Shown: positions 1 through 12,325 of the stretch, piece after piece
Numbering within the stretch: the stretch's first letter is position 1
Layout: each line of letters begins with the position of its first letter
Assembly (NCBI GenBank): GCA_037367405.1
Contig: JAZKJV010010617.1
Coordinates: 471,501 to 535,500 of the forward strand
Direction of reading: 5' to 3'
Source: Ottelia alismoides
Taxonomy: Eukaryota; Streptophyta; Magnoliopsida; Alismatales; Hydrocharitaceae
DNA: 64,000 nt
Translations under genes and position numbers: made by a program
Notes under the pieces: model-generated
What the model was told of the DNA's origin: nothing
Databases searched by the model: none
Seen by the model: the letters and a program-made list of their open reading frames with translations, nothing else

Positions 1-1765
1 ACGCCACTGATTATGTTGTTGGGGCTGTATTGGGACAAAGAAGAGATGGCGTCCCATTTGCAATTCACTACGCAAGCAAAGTGCTTGATACTGCTCAGCG
101 TAACTATACGGTTACGGAAAAAGAAATGCTTGTGGTAGTGTTTGCCTTGGACAAATTCAGATCTCACCTAATTAGATCCAAGGTAACTGTGTTCACGGAC
201 CACTCGGCACTACGGTATTTGATGGAGAAGAAGGATGCGAAGGCGCGTCTTCTTCGTTGGATTTTACTTATCCAGGAGTTTGATTTGGATATCTGTGATA
301 AACCTGGTAAGAAGAACGTAGTGGCCGATCATCTTTCTCGTCTCGAAGATCTTAATACTTCCGAGGTTTCACCAATTCAAGACTCCTTCCCTGACGAGTC
401 GATTCTTGTTATCGATTCACTCCCATGGTACGCCAATATCATGAATTATCTTGTCTCCAAGAAAGTTCCCGAAGATTGGCCCAAGAACCAAATCGACCGA
501 CTCAAGTCGGACGCTAGACACTACCATTGGGTGGATCCGATCCTTTTCTTCGAAGGACCGGATTGTGTCTGGAGACGGTGTATTCCTCAGGAGGAATAAC
601 AGAGTGTCCTTTCTTTATGCCACAATTTGGAGGCAGGAGGACACCACTCCGGGAAGAGGACCGCATGGAAGGTACTTCAATGTGTCTTCTACTGGCCGAC
701 TCTGTTTCGCGATGCCACCGCCTTCGCGAAGTCGTGCCCAGTTTGCCAGAGAATGGGAGGAACCGTTGGTTCCAAGGATGAGATGCCAATGCAGCCGGTC
801 ATCATTTGTGATGTCTTTGACGCCTGGGGCATCGATTTCATGGGCCCATTCCCTGTCAGCCACGGGCTCGAATACATCCTTCTTGCGGTAGATTATCTGT
901 CCAGATGGGTGGAGGCTATCCCGACCCGAGCCGCAGACAGCAGGACTGTCTATAAATTCATCAGAGAGCACATAATCTCTAGGTTCGAGATCCCCAAAAT
1001 GATGATATCAGACGGGGGTAGCCACTTTGTGAATCGGGAGGTGAAAAAACTTCTAAAGGACTACGGCATCGAACACCGTGTCGCAAGCCCTTACCACCCA
1101 CAAACAATGGTATGGCTGAGGTGTCAAATAGGGAGGTGAAGACCATATTGCAAAAGCTTGTCCGCCCGGACAGGAAGGACTGGTCGCAGATCTTGGATCA
1201 AGTCCTCTGGGCGTATAGGACGGCTTACAAGACACCGTTAGGCACCTCCCCATTCCGAATGGTATTCGGAAAGCCGTGCCATATGCCCACAGAGTTAGTG
1301 CACAAATCAGAATGGGCAATAAAAAAAGTCAACTGGAACACACACCTGGGTCAGAAACAGAGAGACATGGATCTGAATGAGCTTGTGGAAGTCAGAAACC
1401 GAGCATATGACAACAGTTTGGTGTACAAGGACAAGGTGAAGCGTTGGCATGATAGATATATCAGACGAAAGACCTTTGTTCCTGGACATAAGGTATGGTT
1501 GTTCAATGCTAGGCTGAAGATTTTCCAAGGCAAGTTAAAGTCTAAGTGGACGGGACCATTTGTCGTCTGTACGGTGCATGATAGTGGATGTGTCGAGATC
1601 TCAGATCTCGCAGATGACGCACCGACATTCCTAGTGAATGGGCAGTTGTTGAAGCACTTAGTCGAATCCAATGAACAGTTAGTCCATGTGGAGGAGATTG
1701 TATTCATGCGCGAGACAGATACAGCAGATACACCTCAAGCCGTGTATGAGACCTTGCAGCAGTGA
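1..1765 (+). pseudogene. Athila-like pol 3' part: RNaseH and integrase (element A-left)
   Basis: This is the 3' part of a Ty3/gypsy polyprotein. It begins inside the RNaseH domain at the window edge. RNaseH motifs [15 protein letters not shown] and DHLSRLE lie within 1-350. The integrase zinc-binding region (GGHHSG, then CPVCQRMGG) spans about 600-770. The integrase core has GIDFMGP near 830 and ISDGGSHF near 1005, and the catalytic Glu falls in AEVSNRE near 1115. A C-terminal domain follows to the TGA at 1763-1765. The frame is broken by a nonsense codon at 597-599 and a 1-bp deletion near 1108, just before the catalytic Glu. Comparison with the minus-strand copy at 54824-56916 identifies both lesions. 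RNaseH would degrade the RNA-DNA hybrid and integrase would insert the cDNA, but this copy cannot encode either intact. The [13 protein letters not shown] type of sequence fits the Athila lineage. Assignment to Ty3/gypsy is near certain. Confidence 0.96.
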
Positions 1766-1897
1766 ACTTCAGCCATCAGCTGCATCTTGAAAGATTCACA
1801 CCGACTCATCTGTGTATACCATCAGTCTTGTACATCCTATCCTTTACCCCCGCGATTCTAGTAACCCATCCCCACATCATTAAACCATTATCTTGGA

Positions 1898-2256
1898 CTA
1901 TACTTAGGATGACCAGATCCTAAGTATAGGGGGGAGGGGTCACCTGAGTCGGTTCAATGTACATTCTCCAGATCACATTGGTCCTCATACTCATTTCTTA
2001 CCGATACTTAGGCTGACCTGAGCCTAAGTATAGGGGGGACCGATGCCCGCATTGATACTTACCCACTTCCCATCTTTCCCTCGTCCGCCCCATTTCTGAT
2101 CGTCTTCTACACTTAGGCTGCCAGAGCCTAAGTGTAGGGGGGCGGGACGACTTCTATACTTCTTGTTCCTTTTGCTCTCCTACGCTTAGCACGAGCTATG
2201 TCTTTTTCCTCGCTCTTCCTGCTCTGGGGACATAGCACACGCTAAGTATAGGGGGG
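1898..2256 (+). repeat. Array of four hairpins ending in polypurine-tract-like G-runs
   Basis: Four inverted repeats lie in tandem at 1898-1934, 2003-2038, 2107-2142 and 2181-2256. Each of the first three has the form TATACTTAGG-loop-CCTAAGTATAGGGGGG, with a 10-13 bp stem, a 5-6 nt loop and a terminal run of six G. The fourth is larger: CTTAGC pairs with GCTAAG, and an inner GCTATGTC pairs with GACATAGC. It is followed by a short AT palindrome (2258-2278). The right arm AAGTATAGGGGG is the same sequence as the true polypurine tract at the LTR edge (3639-3650). Equivalent arrays occur in B copy 2, C and A'. Confidence 0.93.
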
Positions 2257-3636
2257 CGTGTATATATTACATATATACTTTACCCATAGCTCGTACTTTC
2301 GCGTATTTTTGTATATAATTATGGGTGGGTAAAAATAAAAAAAATGTACTTTATGTATAATACTTGTATAAAAAGTTATAAAAATTGTTGTAAAACATGA
2401 TGTATACCAGAAAAATAAAACAAAAAGGCTTCTTATTTACTCATGCATATCATCTCTGCATCCAAGGAAAGAAAGAAAGAGTCTTGCATTTTCATAGCAT
2501 GACATCTCATTTCATCTGCATACTTTGCATATGCAAAGTGAAAAGCTAGTGGGTTCTGGACCAAGTATGAGTAGATATTGAGGATGGACTTAATTTGACC
2601 CTAATCCACCTAATTTCAGAGGAACCTTATAGGAACTGGAGTTAAGATTTCTCAGGTTAAGTGACTTAATTCTTTAAGTCTGCAAGTCTATGTTCATATG
2701 TCATCTTGACAAGCCTGAGTAGAGCACTTAACAACACACACATGACTCTTAGAGACAATGGCTTGACATGCACCAGCACTTTACACATGGCTCTCTACGG
2801 ATGAGGTGATGAGGAGGCAGTTTCCTTTAGCTTGGGGTAGCATATGAGGGTAGTACTTCTAAGCGGAACCTCTCTTCTTCTTCCAGTGAAGGAAGTCCGT
2901 CTCAACTTGGCCTAGTGGTGATGAAGGCTAAAGACAGAAGCTGTGGGTTGCAATAAAGCTTCAAAAGAGGGATAGTCTACTGGCTCAAGAGGAAATTTCT
3001 CGTATATATGATGCACCATGTAGACATGTTGTACAGAGGCATTTTGTGAAAAAAATGCCAAAAAGAACTCCAAAAAAGTGGTGGGTCGGATTGAAAACTT
3101 GATAACCCCACCGGAGTGTACGTAGTCAAGAAAAGCAAAAGCTTATGGTCCCCATGTTACATCTCATGAAGCTTGCAGCGGGAGACTTAGCTACACTGGC
3201 TGAGCTCCCAAAAGTCTATACTTCTTCCCCCTCTTCTTGAGCCGGTTGAACTTGAACTTAGAAGGGAATACCCCGCTTCTCGAGGAAAGAGTTGCTAGAC
3301 CGAGGCATCAGAGTTATCAGGTTGGGGGAGGTTGCTTCTTTGTTCTTCTGAGGTGGGGAGTCATATATCACTTACACTGCATGAAAAGATTCATGGTCAT
3401 TAGAGTTTGTGTATGTAGACTTGTTCTGATCAGGTGTGTTGAGGAGTCTTGAATAGAAGACTTGTGGAACTTGAAGACTGTTAAGTCTTAAACTGAGATC
3501 CCAATAAGGTTCCGATACATAATTAATCCAAAGGTAGAGTCAAGCTCTATTTTTAACTTTTGTTCATGACCTTGGTATGGAACCCAAAATCATTTCACTT
3601 GTGCATTTCATTTAGTTGCTCAGGGACGAGCAAGGT

Positions 3637-3651
3637 TTAAGTATAGGGGGT
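3637..3651 (+). promoter_or_regulatory. Polypurine tract (plus-strand primer), element A-left
   Basis: The purine-rich AAGTATAGGGGG abuts the LTR start at 3652. In LTR retrotransposons this RNase H-resistant tract primes plus-strand DNA synthesis. A small stem (GCTC...GAGC) lies just upstream, and similar stems precede the C and A' tracts. Confidence 0.9.
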
Positions 3652-4159
3652 TGATGAATCTGTGATTCATCACTTCAAAAGTCAAAAATAGAGCCTTGTT
3701 CCCGAGTAAATAGAGGCATATTTCCCTTTATAATGCATAGATAGCATTCATTCATACATACATAATACATTCATTTTAGCAGTCCATTTGCATTCAAATT
3801 AGAAGCCAAAATCCCTTGTAAAATAACCACTCACTAAAATAACCTCTTCCTTATAATATGTACTCCTTAGTTGATAATATAGGGATGAATGCCAAAAATC
3901 CCCTTTGTAAAATAGCCAATAAAGCCTGAGAACCCCTGTACACTAAAATACACATAAAGCCCTCATACAAACTCCGAACTAGGTCTACTTACTCTTAGAA
4001 TACTACACATTAAAAGACCTTTAAAATGAGACTAATTTCATTGAATTTGGAGCTTGTATGGGAAAGTTGGGTTTTCGGGGCCACTTTGTATTCTACATAG
4101 GTGTATAATTGTATCTTTGTATTTATGTATCATATTTGACCTCATCTCCGTCTTTGGTC

Positions 4160-4204
4160 AACATGAAACTTGTAGATCTCATCGAGATCTACAACTTTCA
4201 TGTT
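4160..4204. repeat. 45-nt near-perfect hairpin in the A LTR
   Basis: AACATGAAACTTGTAGATCT pairs with AGATCTACAACTTTCATGTT across a very short loop. The same hairpin lies at matching LTR positions in C (24508-24552 and 30349-30393) and in A' (52333-52376). Only one half is evident in B (about 17079-17097). Its function is unknown. Confidence 0.9.
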
Positions 4205-4931
4205 TTGAGTTTTTCCAAATTCGGCCCCCTCTTCTCTTCACACGTGTATCTTCTTCCAGCCACTCAAAGCAGGCCATGTGGCGCCCTCTGGTTGCGCCAC
4301 GCGGCCCGCTTTCCCTTGCCTCATCCGCCTGCATTCTCAGCCGTTGGATCGCGCTTCAGATCCAACGGCCTCGCTGTGTCCACGCGCGCCTATTTCCTCA
4401 GCCTTTGATCTTCTCCGCCCCTTGATCATCACCGTTCGCCCGCGCCTCTTCCAGAGCTCGCCACGTAGCAGCAGATGGACCATCTGATCGAGCCCATCTC
4501 AGCCGCTCCTCCGTTGGCGTCTCTCAGCCGCTTGATCATACCCTTGGTGTCATCCAAACCGCCCGATGGCGCTTCGTCCGCAGATCGCCACGTGGCTCCA
4601 CCGCAGCCCATCATCACCGAGCCCCCGATCTAATCCTACCCGCCCACCTCGCTTCGATCACCACCGTTGGATCACAAGATCCAACGGTGGAGACCTCGTC
4701 TCATACCTCCGGGCGCCCCTCTCTCCCACGTTCCCTGCCTTGCGGGAGGGGCGCCCCCTTCCTATTCTTGGAAGCACCTCATACACCTCCTTCGACCACC
4801 AGCACCACCACGATTGAGGGCACTCCTCCCTCACCCTCGCCAGCTCCCTCGCCTCCCACGATCTCCACCATAGAAGCCCCATGTCGCCCACAAACCTCGC
4901 CTCGTCGCCAACACTGCTGCCACCTCCATCC

Positions 4932-4940
4932 TTTAAATAC
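4932..4940 (+). promoter_or_regulatory. TATA-like box of the A LTR promoter
   Basis: TTTAAATAC sits in the GC-rich LTR core, 240 bp upstream of the predicted intron donor. The A' LTR has the equivalent on the minus strand (51509-51516). The transcription start site is not known. Confidence 0.5.
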
Positions 4941-5177
4941 TCCACCACCGGCAACCTTCAGCCGCATCCGCCACTCCAGAGAGCATCCCTGAGCTCTGAT
5001 CCTCCAGTTGGTGACAGCAATTCGACGAATCATCGAGTGACAAAGGGCATCAGCTCCGGCGAGATCCACGGCAGCTCCGTCGTGTCGCAGCGACTCCCAC
5101 GAGCAGCTGCAAGATCTCGGGACATCACCGGCCCTCGAGCGAAGACCTGGACCTCCAGCAGGAAGTCCAATTCCCAG

Positions 5178-5485
5178 GTGAAACCCCTCCATTCCTCCTC
5201 CGATCTTTTTCTTATTTTTCTTTTGTTTTTCTCCGATTTTATTCGCCGTCACCGGTCACTCTCTCGCTTCCCTTTCATCTCGCCGAGCTTCGCGTCGAAG
5301 CTCCCATCCTCGCTGACTACTCCGCACCTTCCGACGACGCACATCAACCTCCATCGACTTCCAGCTCCGCCATTTGCCCGGAGCTCCATCGCCTGACCGC
5401 CTCCCTTCGCCTTAGGCCTCGCCAACCATCCTCACGTCTTCACAAACACACGCACGAGCTCCGGCTCTAGCTTTCACACTTGCAG
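5178..5485 (+). other. Predicted intron inside the A LTR
   Basis: A donor context CCCAG|GTGAAA and an acceptor TTGCAG|GTACC, after a pyrimidine-containing stretch, bound 308 bp downstream of the TATA-like box. The A' LTR keeps a matching pair on the minus strand (50967-51271, 305 bp). Similar donor/acceptor pairs in the B, C and D LTRs support a real leader intron. There is no transcript evidence. Confidence 0.5.
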
Positions 5486-7220
5486 GTACCTTGCTGCTCA
5501 TTGAACGGACGCTCGCCGGAGATGCCCTCGAGCTTCATTGCCAGCAACTTCAGGCCGCCCTCTGACACTCCTGAGGCCACCGAAGGTTTCGTCTACCATC
5601 CGCGCATCTTCTGGGATATCTCCGACAAGTCGGAGAGCGTCAGCGCCTCGAGGAAGGACGGGCGGAGCTACAACACTTTCGCCGGAGCCCCGCCTTCTCC
5701 TCCGCAGGCGGTGGAGGATCGTCGGAGCAGACGAGCAGCTGCCGTTCGATCACATCGATCGAACGGCCCCCACATCGCCACGCGTCCTCTCACCGCAGCA
5801 GCTCCCCACCGTCGATCGCTCTTATGATCCAGCGACCCTCAGCGAGCCACGTCGCCACCTTCATCGATCCCCAGAGGCCATTGGATCATCATCGATCCAA
5901 AGGCCCGAGGTCACGCCACGCGTTGGCACCGACACCCCTCGGATCCATCTTGATCCGAGGGCCTTCGTTACGCCACGTAGCCCAGTCGCCCGAACCTCTT
6001 CTCCGAGCCTAGGTTCGGGTCGCACGAACCTCACTCCAGACCTCTAGAGCGCCCGAGCCTAGGTCCGAGCCTCCGCAGCCATTCGAGCCTAGGCCACCCA
6101 CGTGAGGAGCACGTGCGGCCTGGGTAATTTACACAGAGGCCCCTGGAGCTTTCCATATTTGCATAGAGGTCCCTGTGAAGCTGAGCCACGTGAGAAGCAT
6201 GTGCCCTGTGGAGAATTTGCATTCAAGTCCCCAGCATTATAGGTAATTGCATTTTAGTCCCTGTCTGCATATTTGCTTATTGTATTATTATTTTTCTGTA
6301 TTGCATTTACACCCCTGTGTTTGCACGCATCCCTAGGTTGCATTTTACATCATTTTGCAAATCTAAAAATTGCATTTTTTTGAGAATTTTGTCCTCTGTC
6401 AATTGGTCCATGTGTCATATTTTTGTAATTTCAGTTGAATTATTAATGAATTAATTGGTGAATTTTTGACATATTTTGCCCAGTGACACCTTTTAATTGC
6501 TAATTAATTCTCTGTGCTTCCAAAAATCTTCAAAAATTCATAGTAGCTTAAGGACGATATTCTTAACATACCGTAAAAATCTCATGTCATTTGCACGCAT
6601 ATCGAGGCCTTAATAAATTGTTGAGTCATTTTCTTAATTTAAGTTTAATAAATTCATTTCACCTTGAAATTAAGATCTGCAAATTTTCCTGGATTCCTTA
6701 TCATTAGAGCTATCTAGGATAATTTTCTTGAAAAAATTGTGGTTTGCTGATTATTAAAAATTAAATATTGAAAATCACCCTGTCTGTTTATTTAATTCAC
6801 AGTAAATCCATTTAGTGACTGAAAAATCCAAAAAAATTAGTGTAGATCATTTTCCCATCATAAATCATCTGGCCAATTTTCATACTTTTTGGACTTCATT
6901 TGATATATTAATTAAATTGAAACATTAAATTGGCTTGCATTTTCTGCATAAGTCTGCATAAAAATTAAAAATACCAAAAAAATACCTCCTCGAAAATCCG
7001 ACACTTGGACATTTGCTAAAATTTACCTAAGGAGACAGTTGCCTCCCTGAGATCTACCTTGGACTCCACCAAGTAAAAAAATATCTACCGCTTAAAATTA
7101 ACTTAACATTAATTGAGAAGTGGTTTTTGACTAGCCTCTCGTATCCGACTGCAACGAATCACTAACATTGATTTGGACATTAATTTGACCGAATTAACTA
7201 AAGGTACGGGACGCTTATCA

Positions 7221-7868
7221 AAAGGGTATAGAGGGACCCTCCTCAGAATGCCAAGGGTCAGAAGTAGGTTCATTATCATTATAAAGACCAAAATCCATGC
7301 ATAGATCATCAAGCACCACAGGTGGACTCACAGGAGATACATCAACATTTATTCATATTTTTATTTTTGTTAAATTTTATATTTTTTTGTACTTTTCCAT
7401 AAATATCCTCTGGTACAGAAGCAGTCAACACAACAAAAGAATTCTTGGCAGCATCAGTACCACCGACATCGTTTGAACTTGCGGTATCAACACTGCTCTT
7501 TGGCCTATCCACTGGAATATGGGTGGCTTTAGTACCACCGTGTGTAACGTGAGATTTGATGACTTCAACACCGTTGTCTGGATCTACATCCTTGGTGGAT
7601 TCAACACCACCATCATCATCATCCTAGGAAGTGGCATCGGCACCGCTCCTACCTTCGTCTTGTTCCCGAGAATATGCAATGGTCTATTGCCTATACAAGT
7701 CATCGCCGGCTGGCTTCCTACCGCTCTTAAGTGTCACAAAGTTAGCTCAAATACATATTAAGTGTAATCAAAAATAGCACTAGGAGAGGCGGTCTCTGTA
7801 CACTGTACCTTCCCATACTTACTCTTTAGATTGTTTGGGTTAGGTTCAATTTGAGCACGTGTGTCGGC
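7221..7868. other. Unassigned spacer between element A-left and B copy 1
   Basis: This stretch is neither A nor B LTR. It may be host DNA or an older element into which A-left inserted. The only structure I see is a minus-strand coding relic, listed next. The rest is AT-rich and featureless to the eye. Confidence 0.5.
7357..7640 (-). pseudogene. Weak minus-strand coding relic of unknown function
   Basis: Reading leftward from about 7640, one frame stays open for about 80 codons and then runs into AT-rich sequence. It starts after a stop near 7624 with an acidic DDDDGG run, continues through a Gly/Thr/Ser/Asp-rich stretch including THIPVDRPKSS, and passes NSFVVLTA near 7440 before the sequence becomes Lys/Asn-rich. 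The composition resembles the low-complexity part of plant LINE or zinc-knuckle (DUF4283-type) proteins, but this is only a resemblance. I prefer this frame to the plus-strand frame at 7519-7761 because it has protein-like composition without AT-driven codons. It could still be chance. Confidence 0.25.
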
Positions 7869-8111
7869 TCATGAATCTCCATTTCATCACCTTTATTCTA
7901 TCATTTTGTCCTTAAAAACCCTAGCTAATATAAGTAAATACCATTAATTTGTGCATATAAACATTTATTATTTATTGTAGTATTTGTTTATAAAATAAGG
8001 TTTTTAATGCCAAAATTATGAAGTAAAGAGAAGAAAAAGATAAGAATAAAATATCGATGATATTTTATGACCCTAAACCTTGAGACCAAGTTAAGAATTG
8101 TGTTGGTCAAC

Positions 8112-8140
8112 AAGGAATAAAGTAGGGGGAGATAAGGGCC
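8112..8140 (+). repeat. Conserved polypurine-like block inside the B LTR
   Basis: AAGTAGGGGGAGATAAGGG lies about 250 bp inside the LTR. It is kept at 16950-16974 (B2), 40221-40246 (B3) and 37891-37917 (D), while flanking bases differ. It looks like a polypurine tract but is not at an LTR edge. It may be a relic edge or a secondary plus-strand primer. Confidence 0.7.
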
Positions 8141-9428
8141 AAAAATAGAATAAAAACCCAATTCCTTTATTCATTATTTATGTATTTTTGACTTTATTCT
8201 TTATTATTTATTCATCAAATGAAGAAATTTTGTACATTAAATTATAGATAATAATGCAAATAAAAATACAAAATTCAGTTTGTACAAAAATAACATACAG
8301 TGTTCATTTTATACACAAAATAAAAATCCAAAAACCCAACTTCCTAGACCCATATCTTTCCAATAAAAACTCGAAACATGTTAAAATCACCTCTAATTGT
8401 ATATAACTTTTCACAAGCTATTTAATGGTGGTGGTTTTATATTTTTGGAGTTATTATGTGAAAGTTAAGTTTTTGATCCTCATTGTATAGTAGACCCGAT
8501 TAAAATAATCAATTTATTAAATTCTTACTATTTTTGCATATTTGTATACTTTTGTAATTATTATTTATAACTCAAGTACATATTTAAACCAAAATAAAAC
8601 CAAAATGAAAATGTAAAATAAAATATGTCTATAAAAACATAGGCAAAATACATATGTTATTACTTGTATATAAATAAAAGGGGACCCTATTGTTTTATTC
8701 TTCATTCATTTATAATTCTATAATATTGTAAATATTATCCATATTCCATTAAAAATATAAATTTAAAATAAAACTCATTAGAATACATTAAAATAAAAAG
8801 GTTTATATAATACATATGTAAAATACCTATAAATATAACTACAAAATATACATATCTATTTATTTAAGTGTACAAATTACATCATAAAAATATAATAAAA
8901 TATATTACTCATAAAAATACATTATAAATATATAAAATAAAAAAAATAAAATAAAATATACATAATAAGAATGTAAAAAACATAGATGAAAATACGTATA
9001 AATACACTAATAAAAATTAGCTACTAATAAATAAAGCCATAAAAATAAAAATCATATTCAAATACTACATTAAATAATAAACATTTCTTTATTTTCTATT
9101 CAAAAACTAATAAAATCATTTAATATATTAAATAATAAAAATTCAAATAAACAAGCTATTTTATCTTATAACGTCCTGATGTAGATCAATCACATCAGGT
9201 CGCGAGTTGACCGCCGGTCAACTCACCCCCTTGCTCTAGATCTGATGCGAACAATCTTTTCCACCATTTTCATGCATTTTTACCGACCGCTGCATCGATC
9301 AATCAGCCTCGATTTCTTCAGGACATTTCATCTTGGATATCCCGTGATTCACGACGAGCCTTTAGATCTATTGTGCATAGCGCCAATGTCTTGGTTTTCC
9401 TGGGTCAATAAGGGTGCTATACATATTC

Positions 9429-9436
9429 TATAAATA
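9429..9436 (+). promoter_or_regulatory. TATA box of the B copy 1 LTR
   Basis: TATAAATA lies at the AT-to-GC transition, about 190 bp upstream of a consensus splice donor. It is the best TATA candidate in this LTR. Confidence 0.55.
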
Positions 9437-9619
9437 AAAACCATAAACGCTCCTAGAAATTTTGGTCAGCTTCTGAGCCCTACTTCCCCCGCCTTCAGCC
9501 TAGCATGAACTCTCGTGACCAGAGGGAACCCCTAGAGGGTCCGAGCGGGTGGAAGGAGGAGGATGTTGCACCAAGGCGACCCGCTCCGGCGACCATCCCG
9601 CTCCTTGTTCTTCGGCCAG

Positions 9620-9950
9620 GTAAGAGATGTGTCTTTTTATTATTTTAGTTAAATTTTGATTTGTGATTTTCAATTATGCAATTAGTTTTGTGGTCAGCCG
9701 GTTGGTTTAGCGTAGAATCGAGGATTTGTAGTTCGCCGGAGCTCCGCTCCGGCGAATGTTCCACTGTGAGCTCACGTGTATCCGACCCCCATGACCACCT
9801 CACTCTCTTGCCCTCACACGTCCCTACATCCCAAGCACATTCGCTCGCCCATATCTTTAGTGGATCTGGAAATCAGATCTCTAACTCCGCCACCGTCACC
9901 GGAGATCTCCACCCGACTCCACCCTCTCCTTGCATTTAACATTTCTACAG
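9620..9950 (+). other. Predicted intron inside the B copy 1 LTR
   Basis: The donor CCAG|GTAAGAG matches the plant consensus. The acceptor TTTCTACAG|GTG follows a TTAAC branch-like motif. The length is 331 bp. Shorter counterparts lie at 19669-19900 in B2 and 41594-41823 in B3. Confidence 0.5.
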
Positions 9951-11876
9951 GTGTGCTGCTCCAATGGACCCATGAAGAGGTCAGTTTAGCAGGAACTAAG
10001 GTCCCTTGAGCTACCTGCCTTTCTCGAAGCCTCACGGTCACGTCGGAGCTCCAGGTGCCTTTTGGAGCACCCCAAACGCTGTGGAAGACCTCCCCAGAGG
10101 TGTTGACACCATCACCATCGCACAAGACCACCCGAGGACGGAGAAATTGATGATAGAAGTTCAGAGGCAGGGACCTTCTTCCATGTTCTTCCAGTGAAGC
10201 AGCAGCCAACCGATCTAGGGAGGCGCCCAAGATTTGATTGTGGTCGTCCATCTTTGCCACATTTCAACCATTGATGAAGAATCAAGATCTTATCCAGACC
10301 GATCATCCGCGAAGCATCTTCGACCATTGCTCCCTCGACACGTGGATAAGTGGATGGTGCCTTGTCGTCCAATCGCACGCTACTTTGGGGTAAATTGCAT
10401 ATCCAGCCTCAAAACTTTTTGTATTTGTTATTTAATTCTGTAAATAAAATATAACATTAAAAAAATCTACAAGATGGCCCCTAAGCTTTCTTTAGTTACA
10501 CTTTGGTCCTGTCCAGCTCATCTCATGTGTCATCCCACGTGATCTGGAAAAATTGCAGGGACACCCCCTACAAGTTTTTATGTTTATATGTAGTACAATA
10601 AAATGAAATGAACGATGTATATTTTTTGTGAAATCTCCTTTAAGGCCCCTGGACTTTATTGTATTTGTATTTTAGTCCATCCCATGTGTGCCACGTGTAG
10701 TCCCACGTGTTGCGCATTTTGCATGTGTACCCTCACAACTTTAGTAATTGTAAAACATTATTTAAAATTTAATAAAGGTTTTATTTCATTAGCAAAATTG
10801 CACATATGCCCTTATTATTTATTTTATTTGAATTTTTACCCCTTTTAGGACATATATTGTTATGATTTTTCTCTATTTATTTAATGTAGCTAATGCTCTC
10901 CTAAAAATCCACAAAAATAGGTTTAAATGCTTCATCGTGTACTTTCATGCCCATATTTTCATTTGGCATATTTTGCATTTAATCCAATAATAAAAAAATG
11001 AAATAGAGACTATTAATGTACTGTTTAACTTAAAATACCAAAAAATATTAAAACATCTTTAAAAATTCAAAAAATATATATAGTATATTTTAACCTATTT
11101 TAATTTCAGACCAAAAATCACTAAAATTTGAAAAATAGATGGCCTAAAATCCAAAATCATAAAATCTCTTAAAAATCCAAAAATATATTTTTATGTTTTT
11201 AAATTTTATTTATATAAATACTTATATATACAAATTAATTAAGGTAATCTTGGGAGTCATTTCCTATTTTAAAATTAAATCAATTTTGGGTAATTTATTA
11301 ATCCCTTATGTGTGATAGGTTTGTCTTTAAAATACATAAAAATGAGCGAAAAATTCAAAAAATTAATAAAAGATTAGAAAAATATAAAAATCACAAAAAT
11401 ATCTTATATACTATATTTTGACTATATATATAAAGTATCTATATATATATCTTATATTGTATATATACATATATGTTTGTACACATATATATTATATTTA
11501 AATGAAAAAGATATATAAAAATTTAAAATATATAAAAAGAAAATACAAATTATATAACGAAAAATAAAATTAAAAAATATAAAATTAAAAACCCATAAAA
11601 CAATAATATGGACTAGAGATAAAAAAACCAAGTTTTTGAGCATCTTTTTGCCTTCTTCTACTGTTTGCTCCCTATGTTCGACCTCTACACGTACTTACAT
11701 GCTATACACATTGTTGTAGAGTCATAATAAATTTTAACTCTACATTTTTTATATTCGTTTCTTTATTCATATTGTAGGTTATCTGTTGATTAATCGAGGA
11801 TTATTAAGCGGTTAACGCATCGACTGCGGTCTCGCCTTGTGAGACCGTACGACCCTCTTGTTTTTCTCAGTTATTA

Positions 11877-12325
11877 AATGGCGGCGTTGCCGGGGAGCAA
11901 TGTTGCTTAGTTGTAGACTATTTAATTTTATCAATAATCTCTTATCCGTTCATTTATTCAAGGCATTTATTTATTATTTTACAGTTGATATAAAATGTGA
12001 CTGTTCTGACCATCTTCTTTATTTGACTTTGATGTGAGGGGGCCCTGCGTGATAGATGTTTTCTTATGTGGATTACTTTAGGAACTGCTTGCTCGATATA
12101 TTAAGGTCCAAAGAACCTAATATATTTTCCTGCACCTACAGATGTGCTTTTGTACTTTGCCAAATAATAATTATCGGTTATTTAGATTCGAACCTGCACG
12201 CCATGAGAGACATCATATAGCTCTAGCAGGACCCGTTGTGGCAGGCACCGAGATATCTCCAAGATCGAAACTTAGGTTTTGTCTTTGAATAATTAACATA
12301 TGGTGCTTGATGCATTAGTGTGAGG
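11877..12325 (+). other. Truncated leader of B copy 1
   Basis: The sequence aligns with the B2 leader (21901-22640). Shared stretches include the region around GCAGGACCCGTTGTGG (12226) with the counterpart GCAGGACCCACTGTGG (22538), and the following CACCGAG..CTCCAAGA. Homology fades near 12325, before the conserved leader motif, so the rest of copy 1 is lost. Confidence 0.75.
11879..11895 (+). promoter_or_regulatory. Primer binding site, B copy 1
   Basis: TGGCGGCGTTGCCGGGG begins 2 nt after the LTR. It differs by one base from the A' site TGGCGCCGTTGCCGGGG. This tRNA-primer site is characteristic of the Athila group. Confidence 0.9.

Larger units (their letters stand above)
1766..3651 (+). 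other. 3' non-coding internal region of element A-left
   Basis: About 1.9 kb lies between the pol stop and the 3' LTR. I see no env-like ORF, which some Athila elements carry here. The first 500 bp hold the hairpin array described separately. Two blocks further on are shared with other elements in the window. One at 2621-2644 (centred on AACCTTATAGGAACTGGA) recurs at 35642-35664 in B copy 2 and inverted at 53884-53906. The other at 2969-2993 (GGATAGTCTACTGGCTCAAG) recurs at 37392-37414 and inverted at 53547-53571. The 71-codon ORF at 3237-3452 looks like a chance reading frame. Confidence 0.85.
3652..7220 (+). repeat. 3' LTR of element A-left (complete, 3569 bp)
   Basis: The LTR begins TGATGAATC directly after the polypurine tract and ends ...CGCTTATCA. 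It is collinear, in the opposite orientation, with the A' LTR at 49296-52885, and both ends match. It has three zones: an AT-rich start, a GC-rich core (about 4260-6120) rich in G-box CACGTG sites and GATC-centred palindromes, and an AT-rich end. The core holds a TATA-like box and a predicted intron. The first 21 nt form a terminal hairpin (TGATGAA...TTCATCA). The sequence after the LTR begins AAAGG, a possible target duplication that cannot be checked because the 5' LTR is outside the window. Several reading frames at 4054-5827 are compositional and not called as genes. Confidence 0.95.
7869..11876 (+). repeat. 5' LTR of B copy 1 (about 4.0 kb)
   Basis: The LTR starts TCATGAATC (the usual TGATGAATC with one change), ends ...TTATTA, and is followed at once by an Athila-type primer site. 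It is collinear with the B3 LTR (39974-43804). Shared landmarks include the TTCATCA arm of the terminal hairpin, a purine block AAGTAGGGGGAGATAAGGG (8119-8137), an AT-rich stretch, a promoter and intron core, G-box repeats and a second long AT-rich stretch. It is the most diverged B LTR and lacks the terminal CA. Confidence 0.88.

Noticed and set aside
4054..6047. Several overlapping ORFs in the A LTR core
   Set aside because: GC-rich sequence lacks stops in many frames. The frames are not kept in the A' LTR and lie in a promoter/leader region.
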